Source: Acidobacteriaceae bacterium | Lineage (GTDB): Bacteria > Acidobacteriota > Terriglobia > Terriglobales > Acidobacteriaceae | DNA: 64,000 nucleotides | Assembly: GCA_025462885.1 (NCBI GenBank) | Contig: JAOAPN010000014.1 | Location: forward strand, 682,001-746,000 | Reading direction: 5' to 3' | In this document: in pieces, positions 34,853 through 41,913 of the stretch | Position numbering within the stretch: position 1 is the stretch's first letter | Layout: each line of letters begins with the position of its first letter | The notes under the pieces: model-generated | Told to the model about the DNA's origin: nothing | Databases searched by the model: none | What the model saw: only the letters and a program-made list of their open reading frames with translations | Position numbers and translations under genes: made by a program

Positions 34853-35784
34853 TGGACCATGTGACGGTACGATCGCGGTATCTCGTCGGAATTCTCTGGC
34901 TCGTGTTGGCCAACCTGCTATGGGCCGCACAGGGCATCGCTGTAAAGATGCTTGACCGAGGAATGCATCCGATTGCGATCGCAGTCCTGCCTCTTTGCCT
35001 GGTGACTCTCTTGCTATCCCCTGCAATTTTCTGGAGGCGTCCCGACTGGCGCACCTCACTTGGGACCGCCTGGGTCCATCGCACACCGCTCTTTCTTACG
35101 GGAGTCGGGGGGCAGCTTGTCGCGCAGATTGGGATGACGCTAGGCATTGCGCGCACCCTGGCCTCCGATGGCGCCATCCTTAACTCTCTGGTACCCATCT
35201 TCAGCGCGATCATTGCCACATTTCTTTTGCGGGAGCGCCTGACTCTGCTTCGTGTGGGAGCCCTGCTCCTGGGTCTATCCGGGGTGCTACTTCTCTCCCC
35301 CATCCACTGGTCCCAGCCACTTTCCCTGGGAATGAATCGCGCTTTAGGTGGGAATGCGCTGATTGCCCTTGGGTGTTTCGGGTCGGCTTTCTACAACGTC
35401 TACTCGAAACGTCTTCTCAACGATTTCACAGAGATTGAAATTCTCTTCTTCAGCTATCTCGCTGCCTCGCTTGCAAGTATCCCCCTGCTGGTCGCTCTCG
35501 ACCCCGGATGCTTGCGGCAGTTTGCATTCCTTACCGTGCGTGAATGGGGAGCGTTTGGATTTTTGGCCATCTTCATCTACGGGGTTTCGATGGTTCTTTT
35601 TCTCCATGCCCTCCGTCGAGTCGACGTCATTGTGGCTTCCGTCTCGCTGTATCTGGTTCCGATCTTAGGCGCGTTTTTTGCAATGACGTTCCTGAAAGAA
35701 CGGATTGCTCCTCAAGGATTTCTAGGTTTTGCTGCTGTCCTGCTTGGAATGGTGGTGATTCTCTACCGCGACTTTGCCCCATAG
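34852..35784 (+). CDS. EamA/DMT-family transporter
   Basis: A 310-residue inner-membrane protein of the drug/metabolite transporter superfamily: ten predicted helices in two repeated EamA halves (about 10-145 and 160-300). The second half has the typical conserved ending SLYLVPILGAFFAMTFLKERI. It may export or import a sugar, amino acid or nucleotide; substrate is unknown. It starts with GTG, overlapping the kinase stop by one base (TAGTG), so it belongs to the DeoR-kinase operon and probably handles the sugar or product of the kinase. An ATG start in the same frame is not available near the N-terminus. Confidence 0.88.
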   Translation: MDHVTVRSRYLVGILWLVLANLLWAAQGIAVKMLDRGMHPIAIAVLPLCLVTLLLSPAIFWRRPDWRTSLGTAWVHRTPLFLTGVGGQLVAQIGMTLGIARTLASDGAILNSLVPIFSAIIATFLLRERLTLLRVGALLLGLSGVLLLSPIHWSQPLSLGMNRALGGNALIALGCFGSAFYNVYSKRLLNDFTEIEILFFSYLAASLASIPLLVALDPGCLRQFAFLTVREWGAFGFLAIFIYGVSMVLFLHALRRVDVIVASVSLYLVPILGAFFAMTFLKERIAPQGFLGFAAVLLGMVVILYRDFAP

Positions 35785-35791
35785 TCTCAAA

Positions 35792-35842
35792 TTTTGTGAA
35801 TATATAACATTCCAAATGCCTATAGGTGATATTTTGAATCAC
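35792..35842. promoter_or_regulatory. Operator-like repeats before the GNAT gene
   Basis: TTTTGTGAATATATAACATT starts at 35792, and GTGATATTTTGAATCAC with GTGAT/ATCAC arms lies at 35826-35842. Both resemble parts of the palindromic region before the DeoR gene (TTTTGTGAAAATATG and TATTTTCAATCAC). A shared repressor is a reasonable inference. Confidence 0.45.
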
Positions 35843-35897
35843 GTAGAGCATTTGGGGGCTGTTGCAAAGTGACTTCCGCCCTGCTCAAGGAGTTGTT

Positions 35898-36374
35898 TTG
35901 ACAGTCTTGCAAGAATCAGTGCAGTGGCATCGAGAGACGTTTCACATTGATACCGACTTTGGAGCTCTGGACCTCGCTGCGGTCCATCAATTCCTCAGCG
36001 ATGCGCCGTGGTCTCGCGGAATGCCGATTGAAATTCTCGAGCAAGCCCTGCGTCATTCTCTCTGTTTCAGCCTGTTCCAAGGTGGGAGACAGATTGGCGT
36101 AGCAAGGGTCATCACGGACTTCGTCACTTACGCCTATCTTTGTGACGTGTTTGTGGTGGCGGAGTTTCGGGCCCAGGGTCTGGGATCGTGGCTTATCCGC
36201 TGCGTCCTTATGCATCCCCAGCTAGAGCAACTACGGCGTGTCGCTCTCCTGACAGTTGACGCACAAGGGTTTTATAGAAGGTTCGGGTTTGAGTGTCTCA
36301 GCCAACCTCAACGATATATGGAGCGCATTCAGGCACATGGTTTTGAAGGTCTGGCAGTCGAGAGAGCCTTCTAG
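35898..36374 (+). CDS. GNAT-family N-acetyltransferase
   Basis: An acetyl-CoA-dependent transferase of about 158 residues. The chosen TTG start at 35898 follows AAGGAG by five bases; an upstream TTG at 35862 has none. Residues show the GNAT fold: FSLFQGGRQIGVARVITD, VFVVAEFRAQGLGSWLIRCV (the Q/RxxGxG/A acetyl-CoA loop as RAQGLGSWL) and YRRFGFECL. Substrate unknown. It lies 113 bases after the transporter, with an operator-like repeat in between, so it may be separately promoted but jointly controlled. Confidence 0.88.
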   Translation: MTVLQESVQWHRETFHIDTDFGALDLAAVHQFLSDAPWSRGMPIEILEQALRHSLCFSLFQGGRQIGVARVITDFVTYAYLCDVFVVAEFRAQGLGSWLIRCVLMHPQLEQLRRVALLTVDAQGFYRRFGFECLSQPQRYMERIQAHGFEGLAVERAF

Positions 36375-36450
36375 TCTTCTAAAGCCATCATTTCCTTCGT
36401 GCCGGTCGATCGCGAAGAAACTTGATTCGCAAACCCCTGCCTCGCAATCC

Positions 36451-37449
36451 TCAAAGCCAGAGCGTGCTGCGATAGCTGCGCTGCCAGTCGGCGACCGCAC
36501 TCTTGGGAAGGCCGTTTCCACTCCAGAAGAAGTACCGAGGGTTCGGTCTAGGGCCGGGGGGCAGACCTTGAAGAGCCTCGATCAGAAAGGGAGGCAGAGG
36601 GACGTAGACGGGCGTTCCGGTCTTGGCCTGGTAGAGCAGGAGGCTGTCGCCGTGCAGCCGATGGCGTTCGAGCGTGATCGCATCGCGGATGCGCAGTCCG
36701 CTCCAGCGCATTAGCAGCGTGAGGGTCCGAAGCCGGGTCCGGGTATCTTCGACGGGGATGCAGCCGCCGCGCGGATCGCCGTAGACATACGTCGCGTCCA
36801 GGATCCTCTGGAACTCATCTCGGGGGAAGTAATCGGTCGGGACTTGGACGACCTTGATCCTGCCCAGGCCCATGGAGGGATTCTTGATGATGTAGTCGCG
36901 GCGGACGCAGGCCCAGAAGAAGCCGATCAGGCGGCTCTGTTTTTTCTGCTTGGCCAGGCGCCCGTCCTTCCAGGTGCTGCGGAAGTTGAGCAGGGCATCG
37001 AGATCGACCTGGTCGATGAACTCGAGTCCTGCGATTCCGGCCCAGACCAGAAACTGTTTGCGGAACATGGTCTCCAGCTTGGAGATGGTATCGGGCGCGA
37101 GTTCCCGGCTGACGGCGTCGGCGAGGTAGGCTCCCACCGCGGTCTGGATGGTGACCCTGGGTTTTGGGGCGAGCCCGAGCGGCGGCGCAACCGGCTCGCC
37201 CAAAAGAAGGACCGTCGATGGCAGGGGAGCGGTTGGCGGAAGAATCTCCGGCTCGGGAGGCGCGATCTCCGGAAATTCCATGCGGTGGCGCAGTCGCTCC
37301 GCGTCGTCCCAGAGGCGTGTCTTGGCGCTCGTGCGGACGAATTCGCCGTTGTGCGATCCCCAGATCCACTTGGGGCAGTTGCAGCGGCGCCAGAGTTTGT
37401 CGCGGTAGTGTTTGCAGTCTTCGGCGTGACGGGTGTAGACGGACAGCAT
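36451..37449 (-). pseudogene. Tyrosine recombinase (integrase), C-terminally truncated
   Basis: 332 codons of a phage-type tyrosine integrase. The N-terminal zinc-like CxxxC segment (CKHYRDKLWRRCNCPKW) and core-binding domain (about 100-195) lead into the catalytic domain. The first Arg of the active site lies in LMRWSGLRIRDAITLER. The frame then ends after WQRSYRSTLWL; the C-terminal H-x-x-R, His/Trp and the nucleophilic Tyr are absent, so it cannot be active. The start ATG at 37447-37449 follows GGGAGG. It is 143 bases from the 3' end of the tmRNA gene, a common attachment site for such elements, so it is probably the left-over of an integrated island. Bases 36375-36450 hold no continuation of the enzyme. 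Confidence 0.8.
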
Positions 37450-37564
37450 CGGGGCCTCCCACTTCAGCGGGATTTTCCGTCAATCCGCGAAATGGGTCAA
37501 AACCAGGAGGGCTACTGTACAAAATGCTGTACAAAAATCACCCTGGTTTTTGCCCGAAACTTGT

Positions 37565-37587
37565 AACTTCTTCAAGGTAAAGAAGTT
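37565..37587 (-). terminator. Hairpin downstream of tmRNA
   Basis: AACTTCTT and AAGAAGTT form an 8-base perfect stem with a 7-base loop just after the tmRNA CCA end in its direction of transcription. No long T-run follows, so termination strength is uncertain. Confidence 0.4.
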
Positions 37588-37592
37588 AAGTA

Positions 37593-37945
37593 TGGTGGAG
37601 GCGGTGGGAGTCGAACCCACGTCCGAAACTACCGTCAACAGAGAGCTTTCATGCTTTTCCGGGTTCATTTTTGTCTCGTCATCGACGCTTAGAACCGGCG
37701 AAGACGCGGCGACGACCAGCCTGATCGATCTCGTCATTGCCGTCCAGGCGGAACAGCTTTGACCAGCCTACTGTGCGACGATCGGTACAAGCCCGTAGGC
37801 GAAGCCTGAGCGATCGGCTACTTAATTATTAAGCAGCAAGCGCGAATTGAGGTTCGGCACTTATAGTTTTGTGAGCGATTACGGGTGTCCACACCCCGGC
37901 ATGCCTCTCTGCCGCAAGCAATCCCGTCGAAGCCGTGACGCCCCC
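37593..37945 (-). ncRNA. ssrA: Transfer-messenger RNA (tmRNA)
   Basis: A 353-nucleotide one-piece tmRNA that rescues stalled ribosomes. The 5' end reads GGGGGCGTCACGGCTTCGAC, the 3' end GACTCCCACCGCCTCCACCA with an encoded CCA. GGGGGCG pairs with CGCCTCC to form the acceptor stem, and the T-arm GGTTCGA-type loop is GTTCGAC. The tag reading frame runs from the resume GCT at 37876 to TAA at 37829-37831 and reads AHKTISAEPQFALAA, ending in the canonical ALAA-type degron recognised by ClpXP. The resume codon is assigned from spacing to the upstream conserved GTAATC. A truncated integrase lies directly downstream. Confidence 0.93.
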
Positions 37946-37997
37946 AATTCGGAGACTGGCACCAACATTGCATTGGGCCGTACAAAGAACTATTCCT

Positions 37998-38003
37998 ATT
38001 ATA
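37998..38003 (-). promoter_or_regulatory. Candidate -10 box for tmRNA
   Basis: A consensus TATAAT on the minus strand, about 53 bases upstream of the mature tmRNA 5' end. The spacing suits a precursor trimmed at its 5' end. No convincing -35 box is seen at the usual distance. Confidence 0.4.
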
Positions 38004-38031
38004 GCTGTGTTCCTCGTAGCGTGTTCGCGCA

Positions 38032-38451
38032 CTAGGCAAACGCCAGGACGATAGCTCCGACAGTAATAAGCGAGCCGCCCACCAGCTTCAGCGGAGTCAG
38101 GTGTTCCCCCAGGAAGACCCACGCTCCCAGCATCACCAGGACCACGCTGAGTTTGTCGACGGGGGCGACACTGGAGGCAGGTCCCATCTGTAGAGCGCGA
38201 AAGTAGCAGAGCCAGGAGAGGCCGGTGCAGATGCCGGAGAGCACCAGGAAGAGCCAGCTTCGGCGACTGATCTCGGTGATGCCTTGATGCTTCTCCAGGG
38301 CGATCGCTATACCCCATGTGAAGACCAGGATGACGCTGGTACGGATGGCAGTAGCGAGGTTCGAATCGATGCCGGCGATTCCGACTTTTGCGAGCAATGC
38401 CGTTGCGGCGGCGAAGAGAGCGGAGAGGAGTGCCCAGAAGAGCCAGGTCAT
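38032..38451 (-). CDS. Short EamA-family membrane protein
   Basis: A 139-residue inner-membrane protein with four to five helices and the EamA pattern (ALLSALFAAATALLAKVGI, RALQMGPASSVAPVDKLSV, LVGGSLITVGAIVLAF). It is half the size of a normal DMT transporter, so it would act as a dimer, as other one-domain EamA proteins do. Substrate not predictable. It is not part of the tmRNA transcript unless the two are read through; its start lies 52 bases from a divergent SGNH esterase gene. Confidence 0.85.
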   Translation of the reverse strand: MTWLFWALLSALFAAATALLAKVGIAGIDSNLATAIRTSVILVFTWGIAIALEKHQGITEISRRSWLFLVLSGICTGLSWLCYFRALQMGPASSVAPVDKLSVVLVMLGAWVFLGEHLTPLKLVGGSLITVGAIVLAFA

Positions 38452-38503
38452 ACTGTGAGGATACTCGTGGTGGCGCTTGACCGCGGTCGCGATTCACGCG
38501 TAA

Positions 38504-39445
38504 ATGGTTCCAATGAAGAAACTATGTTCTCCTCTCGTAAAGTCCCGCAGGGTTGTTTCCTTGTTTGCCTTCTTCCTGGTTCTCGGCTGTCATTGGGGCA
38601 AGCTTGTAGCGCAGGATGCGACGAAGTCCGCCCCCATGGAAGGTTCTACGACTGACCCTGCTGCACACGCAAAGATTGAACTGAAGCCTCCAGCGAATCT
38701 CAGCCTGCCGACTCTGTTCCTGGTAGGGGACTCGACTGTTCGGAATGGTCACGCCGACGGCGCGGGAGGACAGTGGGGGTGGGGCGAACCGCTGGTCGAC
38801 TTCTTCGATACGACCCGAATCAATGTAGATAATCGCGCCATCGGGGGACGGAGCAGCCGCTCGTACATCATGGAAGGACAATGGGCCGAGACGCTCGCAT
38901 TGGTTAAGCCGGGTGATGTCGTCCTCTTTCAGTGGGGACATAACGATGACGGGCCGCTGGATGATCCGGCTCGGGCACGAGGGACGATCAAGGGGATCGG
39001 GGAAGAAAGCAAGGAGATCGAGAACCCGATCCTGAAGATTCATGAGACCGTCCACACCTATGGATGGTATCTGCGAAAGTACATCGTCGAAACGAAAGCG
39101 AAGGGCGCTATCCCGATTGTGTGTTCGCCGATTCCGCGCAAGACGTGGCGCGATGGCAAGGTCGTCCGCAACGCGGAGAACTATGGTGGATGGGCGCGTC
39201 AGATTGCCGCGGAGCAACGCATCGGCTTCATCGACCTGAACGAAATCATCGGGCAACGGTACGATGCGCTGGGCGAGGCGGCGGTAGAGCCAATGTTCGC
39301 CGATCCACATACCCATACCAGCAGGGAAGGAGCTGAGCTAAACGCAGCGGCTGTGGTCAGCGGCCTCAAGGCGCTGCCCAGGGATCCCGTTGCGAAATAT
39401 TTCTCAGCCAAAGGAAAGGCCGTTGCGCCAAGCCTTATAAAGTAG
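38504..39445 (+). CDS. SGNH hydrolase, rhamnogalacturonan acetylesterase-like
   Basis: A 313-residue exported esterase that removes acetyl groups from plant cell-wall pectin side chains or similar glycans. A signal peptide is at about residues 12-35. The SGNH blocks are VGDST (Ser), AIGGRSSRS (Gly), QWGHNDDG (Asn), and DPHTHT (Asp/His) near the C-terminus. The overall pattern matches the rhamnogalacturonan acetylesterase branch (family CE12). The ATG at 38504 is followed by a second in frame at 38513; no clear ribosome site distinguishes them. It stands alone; GH31 and GH127 elsewhere in the window also point to plant polysaccharide use. Confidence 0.88.
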   Translation: MVPMKKLCSPLVKSRRVVSLFAFFLVLGCHWGKLVAQDATKSAPMEGSTTDPAAHAKIELKPPANLSLPTLFLVGDSTVRNGHADGAGGQWGWGEPLVDFFDTTRINVDNRAIGGRSSRSYIMEGQWAETLALVKPGDVVLFQWGHNDDGPLDDPARARGTIKGIGEESKEIENPILKIHETVHTYGWYLRKYIVETKAKGAIPIVCSPIPRKTWRDGKVVRNAENYGGWARQIAAEQRIGFIDLNEIIGQRYDALGEAAVEPMFADPHTHTSREGAELNAAAVVSGLKALPRDPVAKYFSAKGKAVAPSLIK

Positions 39446-39460
39446 GCGAACGCAACGGCC
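39418..39460 (+). terminator. Long stem across the esterase stop codon
   Basis: GGCCGTTGCG (39418-39427) pairs with CGCAACGGCC (39451-39460): a 10-base perfect GC-rich stem with a 23-base loop that includes the stop codon of the SGNH esterase. No T-tract follows. It lies between two convergent genes and could stop transcription from either side or protect the 3' end. Confidence 0.4.
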
Positions 39461-39477
39461 GGTGGGATCGGGGTGCT

Positions 39478-39915
39478 TTAGAGAGAGGCGGCTTCGAGGT
39501 CGACCGTCTGCCATTCGCCACGCTCGATAGCGGCACGGATCTGGGCAGGTGTCTTGCCCTTTTTGGTCTGCTCGTAGGAGTAAACTGCTTCCTTCATGCA
39601 GGTAGAGCAAGTCGCCCCGTGGGTGCCTTCAAAGCAACTATGCAAGCTGTTGTGTCCCATCGCGCGGTCACAATGGCAGTAGCAGGGTTGCTGATGTAGA
39701 ACGGCAGGAATCTTGGCTGCGATCTGGTAAGACGTCACCTGGTAGGGGTGGGAGAAATACTCTCCGGTAAGCTGATTGCCGCTCAAAACGGGCTTCATCG
39801 GCTTGATGGGGGGCTTCGCGTTATAGGCGGGGATATCTTCGGCGGGGTTCGACCACTGGGCCGATGCGGCCATCGTCACAAGTCCTAATGCGAGACATCC
39901 AATGATTCGCTTCAT
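39478..39915 (-). CDS. Secreted PCYCGC-motif protein
   Basis: A 145-residue exported protein with a signal peptide (CLALGLVTMAASAQ) and a cysteine cluster: QQPCYCHCDRAMGHNSLHSC, then GATCSTCMKEA. It matches the PCYCGC-motif family, whose Cys/His set probably binds a metal or iron-sulfur centre; here the motif is CYCHC rather than CYCGC. Function unknown in the family. The gene stands alone, with the ATG near 39913-39915, convergent with the SGNH esterase. Confidence 0.8.
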   Translation of the reverse strand: MKRIIGCLALGLVTMAASAQWSNPAEDIPAYNAKPPIKPMKPVLSGNQLTGEYFSHPYQVTSYQIAAKIPAVLHQQPCYCHCDRAMGHNSLHSCFEGTHGATCSTCMKEAVYSYEQTKKGKTPAQIRAAIERGEWQTVDLEAASL

Positions 39916-40283
39916 GCAGTTGATGATAAATCCAGATCCGGCTTGAACGCACGTCTTGAGTTCGTTGAAGAGGAGTTACGCGGCCACAGTGAAATTTCGT
40001 CAAGAGTGTACGTCGAAAAAAGGCAAAAAAAGGCGGCATGCACGGTGCTTTGTACATGCCGGGAGGCCAGTGACGCAACTTGTATCAGCCCAGGCAGACT
40101 TGCTTTAACCTGTTATGCGGCTGAAAAACTTTTCGGGCGGCTACTCACGCTTCCGTTGATGAAATAGTAACACGTTTCGGGAGCGGTATGGCAAGCTGAG
40201 ATGAGATAAATGTCGCACGACATTGATTTAGATAGGTTTAGCTGTCACTCCTTCGCCTCGGTTTGGAAGAGACTAGGGGAAGT
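39916..40283. other. Non-coding gap, no gene seen
   Basis: 368 bases between the PCYCGC protein (transcribed away) and PhhB. A short hairpin GGCATG/CATGCC lies at about 40042-40063. No open frame has a credible product on either strand. Confidence 0.5.
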
Positions 40284-40571
40284 CTACAAGCTGAGAAATT
40301 CCTTGCTGAGATTTGCTGCCATGCTGGCGTCGCGGTTGGTGATTCCACCAGCGTCATGCGAGACAAGCCCGAGTCGAACCTGGTTGTAGCGGATATCGAT
40401 GTCTGGATGGTGAGCGGCAGCTTCGGCCACGGCCGCGACGCGGTTTACGAATTCCATGGCGGAGATGAAGTCTTTGAACTTCCAGTCGCGCACCAGTTTC
40501 CCGTCTTCCAGCTTCCAGGCGGGTTCGCGCTTCAGCAGATCCTGCGTCTCGGCGTCGGTCAACTTCGGCAT
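40284..40571 (-). CDS. phhB: Pterin-4a-carbinolamine dehydratase
   Basis: A 95-residue enzyme that dehydrates 4a-hydroxytetrahydrobiopterin (or tetrahydromonapterin), regenerating the cofactor for aromatic amino acid hydroxylase. The start ATG (40569-40571) follows GAGGTATCTCT; an extended frame before it is not supported. The family motif is KFKDFISAMEFVNRVAAVAE followed by AAHHPDIDIRYNQV, with the two active-site histidines HH and a third later in LVSHDAGGIT. Length is normal for the family. No phenylalanine hydroxylase is in the window. It may share a transcript with the upstream HD-GYP gene on the same strand, 151 bases away. Confidence 0.92.
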   Translation of the reverse strand: MPKLTDAETQDLLKREPAWKLEDGKLVRDWKFKDFISAMEFVNRVAAVAEAAAHHPDIDIRYNQVRLGLVSHDAGGITNRDASMAANLSKEFLSL

Positions 40572-40722
40572 AGAGATACCTCGTGCCCCCGATGCTATAG
40601 CAATTCTGCTGTAGGTGTAGAGCGAGGCTTCGAGCGTGTGGCCATTTTTTCCCAAGAAAAATGGCACTTTTCGAATCTGACCGCTTTACGGTAACAGGAG
40701 AATTGCCTTAGACGGCGGAGGC

Positions 40723-41826
40723 CTAAGCCGCAATCGTGGGTCGGCAGAGCCTTGCCGGGAGCGCGGCGGGAGACATGCGGGTGATCTCCTCGCGCAGCGC
40801 ACTCCACGACTGGATCGGTATCCGCAGGAAGACCGAGACGATCTCTGGATCGAACTGGCCTCCAGCGCAACGGGCGATCTCATCCCGTGCCGATTCGAAG
40901 CTGGTCCCATTGCGATAAGGACGGTCGGAAGTCATGGCATCGAGGGTATCGGCGAGGGCGAAGATGCGGGCACCAAGAGGGATCTCATCTCCGCGCAAGC
41001 CACGCGGATACCCCTGACCATCGAAGCGTTCCTGGTGGGAGTGGACGATCTCTGCAGCGTCTTTCAGGAAAGAAATCTTATAGACCATCTCGTAGCCGTG
41101 GCGGCAATGCTCCCTCATAATGCTCATCTCTTCAGGATCAAGCCTGCCTGGCTTGCGGAGAATGCTGTCGGGAATCGCGATCTTGCCCAGGTCGTGGAGG
41201 AATGCGCCGCGGGCAATCACTTTCAGGCTTTCGCCGCTCATCCCCATGGTGCGTGCCAGAGCAATCGTATAGGCGGTGACGCGCTTCGAGTGCCCTTCGG
41301 TCTCCTCGTCGCGGAGATCCAGGGCGTCGCCCATAGCCTCAAGCGTGGTGTCATAGCTCCGTTCGAGGTCTTCCATGGCAACCCTTAACTGCGTCGTGCG
41401 GGATGCAACCAGATCTTCTAGATTGTGGCGGTATGCGGCGTTCTGCTTAAGTAGACGACCATGCTCCAGCGCCCGGACGACGACGGCATCCAATTGGGAG
41501 CGTGTGAACGGCTTGACCAGATAGTCGACCGCGCCACTGCGAAAGGCATTGGTGGCAACGTGCAGATCCTGGACCGCGGAGATCATTACGACCGGCATAC
41601 CCGGATGCTCGACGCAGATACGTTGCAGCAGCGTGAGGCCATCCGTGCCGGGCATCATGATGTCGGAGAGGATCAGGTCGCACTCCGGCCCCTGCTGTAG
41701 AGACTGCAAAGCTTCTTCAGCGCCGCTCGCGACGACGGTCAAATAGCCGCTGCGCTCCAGCAGGGCAGCGACGACACTCCGTACTGCCTCCTCATCGTCG
41801 ACGACCAGGACTCGCTCCCCGGGCAT
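40723..41826 (-). CDS. Response regulator with HD-GYP domain
   Basis: A 367-residue protein that likely breaks down cyclic di-GMP under phosphorylation control. The receiver (1-125) has the DDE acidic cluster, phospho-acceptor Asp in LILSDIMMPG and Lys in LVKPF. A coiled coil links to the HD-GYP domain (about 155-350): GHSKRV, FLHDLGKIAIPD (HD) and DGQGYPRGLRGDEIP (GYP), with HCRHGYEM and HSHQERFDG between. All expected metal ligands are present. The cognate kinase is not in the window. The ATG is preceded by GAGCGGAGG and, just upstream, by a perfect 17-bp hairpin at 41841-41883. The diguanylate cyclase of this window is at 9.2-10 kb, far away. Confidence 0.92.
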   Translation of the reverse strand: MPGERVLVVDDEEAVRSVVAALLERSGYLTVVASGAEEALQSLQQGPECDLILSDIMMPGTDGLTLLQRICVEHPGMPVVMISAVQDLHVATNAFRSGAVDYLVKPFTRSQLDAVVVRALEHGRLLKQNAAYRHNLEDLVASRTTQLRVAMEDLERSYDTTLEAMGDALDLRDEETEGHSKRVTAYTIALARTMGMSGESLKVIARGAFLHDLGKIAIPDSILRKPGRLDPEEMSIMREHCRHGYEMVYKISFLKDAAEIVHSHQERFDGQGYPRGLRGDEIPLGARIFALADTLDAMTSDRPYRNGTSFESARDEIARCAGGQFDPEIVSVFLRIPIQSWSALREEITRMSPAALPARLCRPTIAA

Positions 41827-41840
41827 GATGAACCTCCGCT

Positions 41841-41883
41841 CTAGTTGAGTGAGCTTGCGGTAAACACAAGCTCACTCAACTAG
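41841..41883 (-). promoter_or_regulatory. Perfect 17-bp hairpin before HD-GYP ribosome site
   Basis: CTAGTTGAGTGAGCTTG (41841-41857) and its exact complement (41867-41883) with a 9-base loop. Immediately after it on the minus strand come the ribosome site GCGGAGG and the ATG of the HD-GYP gene. It also follows the glmU stop (41914) by 30 bases. Without a T-run it is either a terminator lacking a U-tail, a processing site or a leader structure controlling HD-GYP translation. Confidence 0.55.
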
Positions 41884-41913
41884 ATATCGGCGGTTGCTGC
41901 ATTGGCATTAGCT

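Noticed and set aside
35862..35897. Upstream TTG start for the GNAT gene
   Set aside because: It lacks a ribosome site, while the TTG at 35898 has AAGGAG at proper distance.
37829..38497. A 222-codon minus-strand frame ending in the tmRNA tag
   Set aside because: Its end is the tmRNA tag reading frame; the upstream part is out-of-frame sequence over the EamA gene, so it is not a protein gene.
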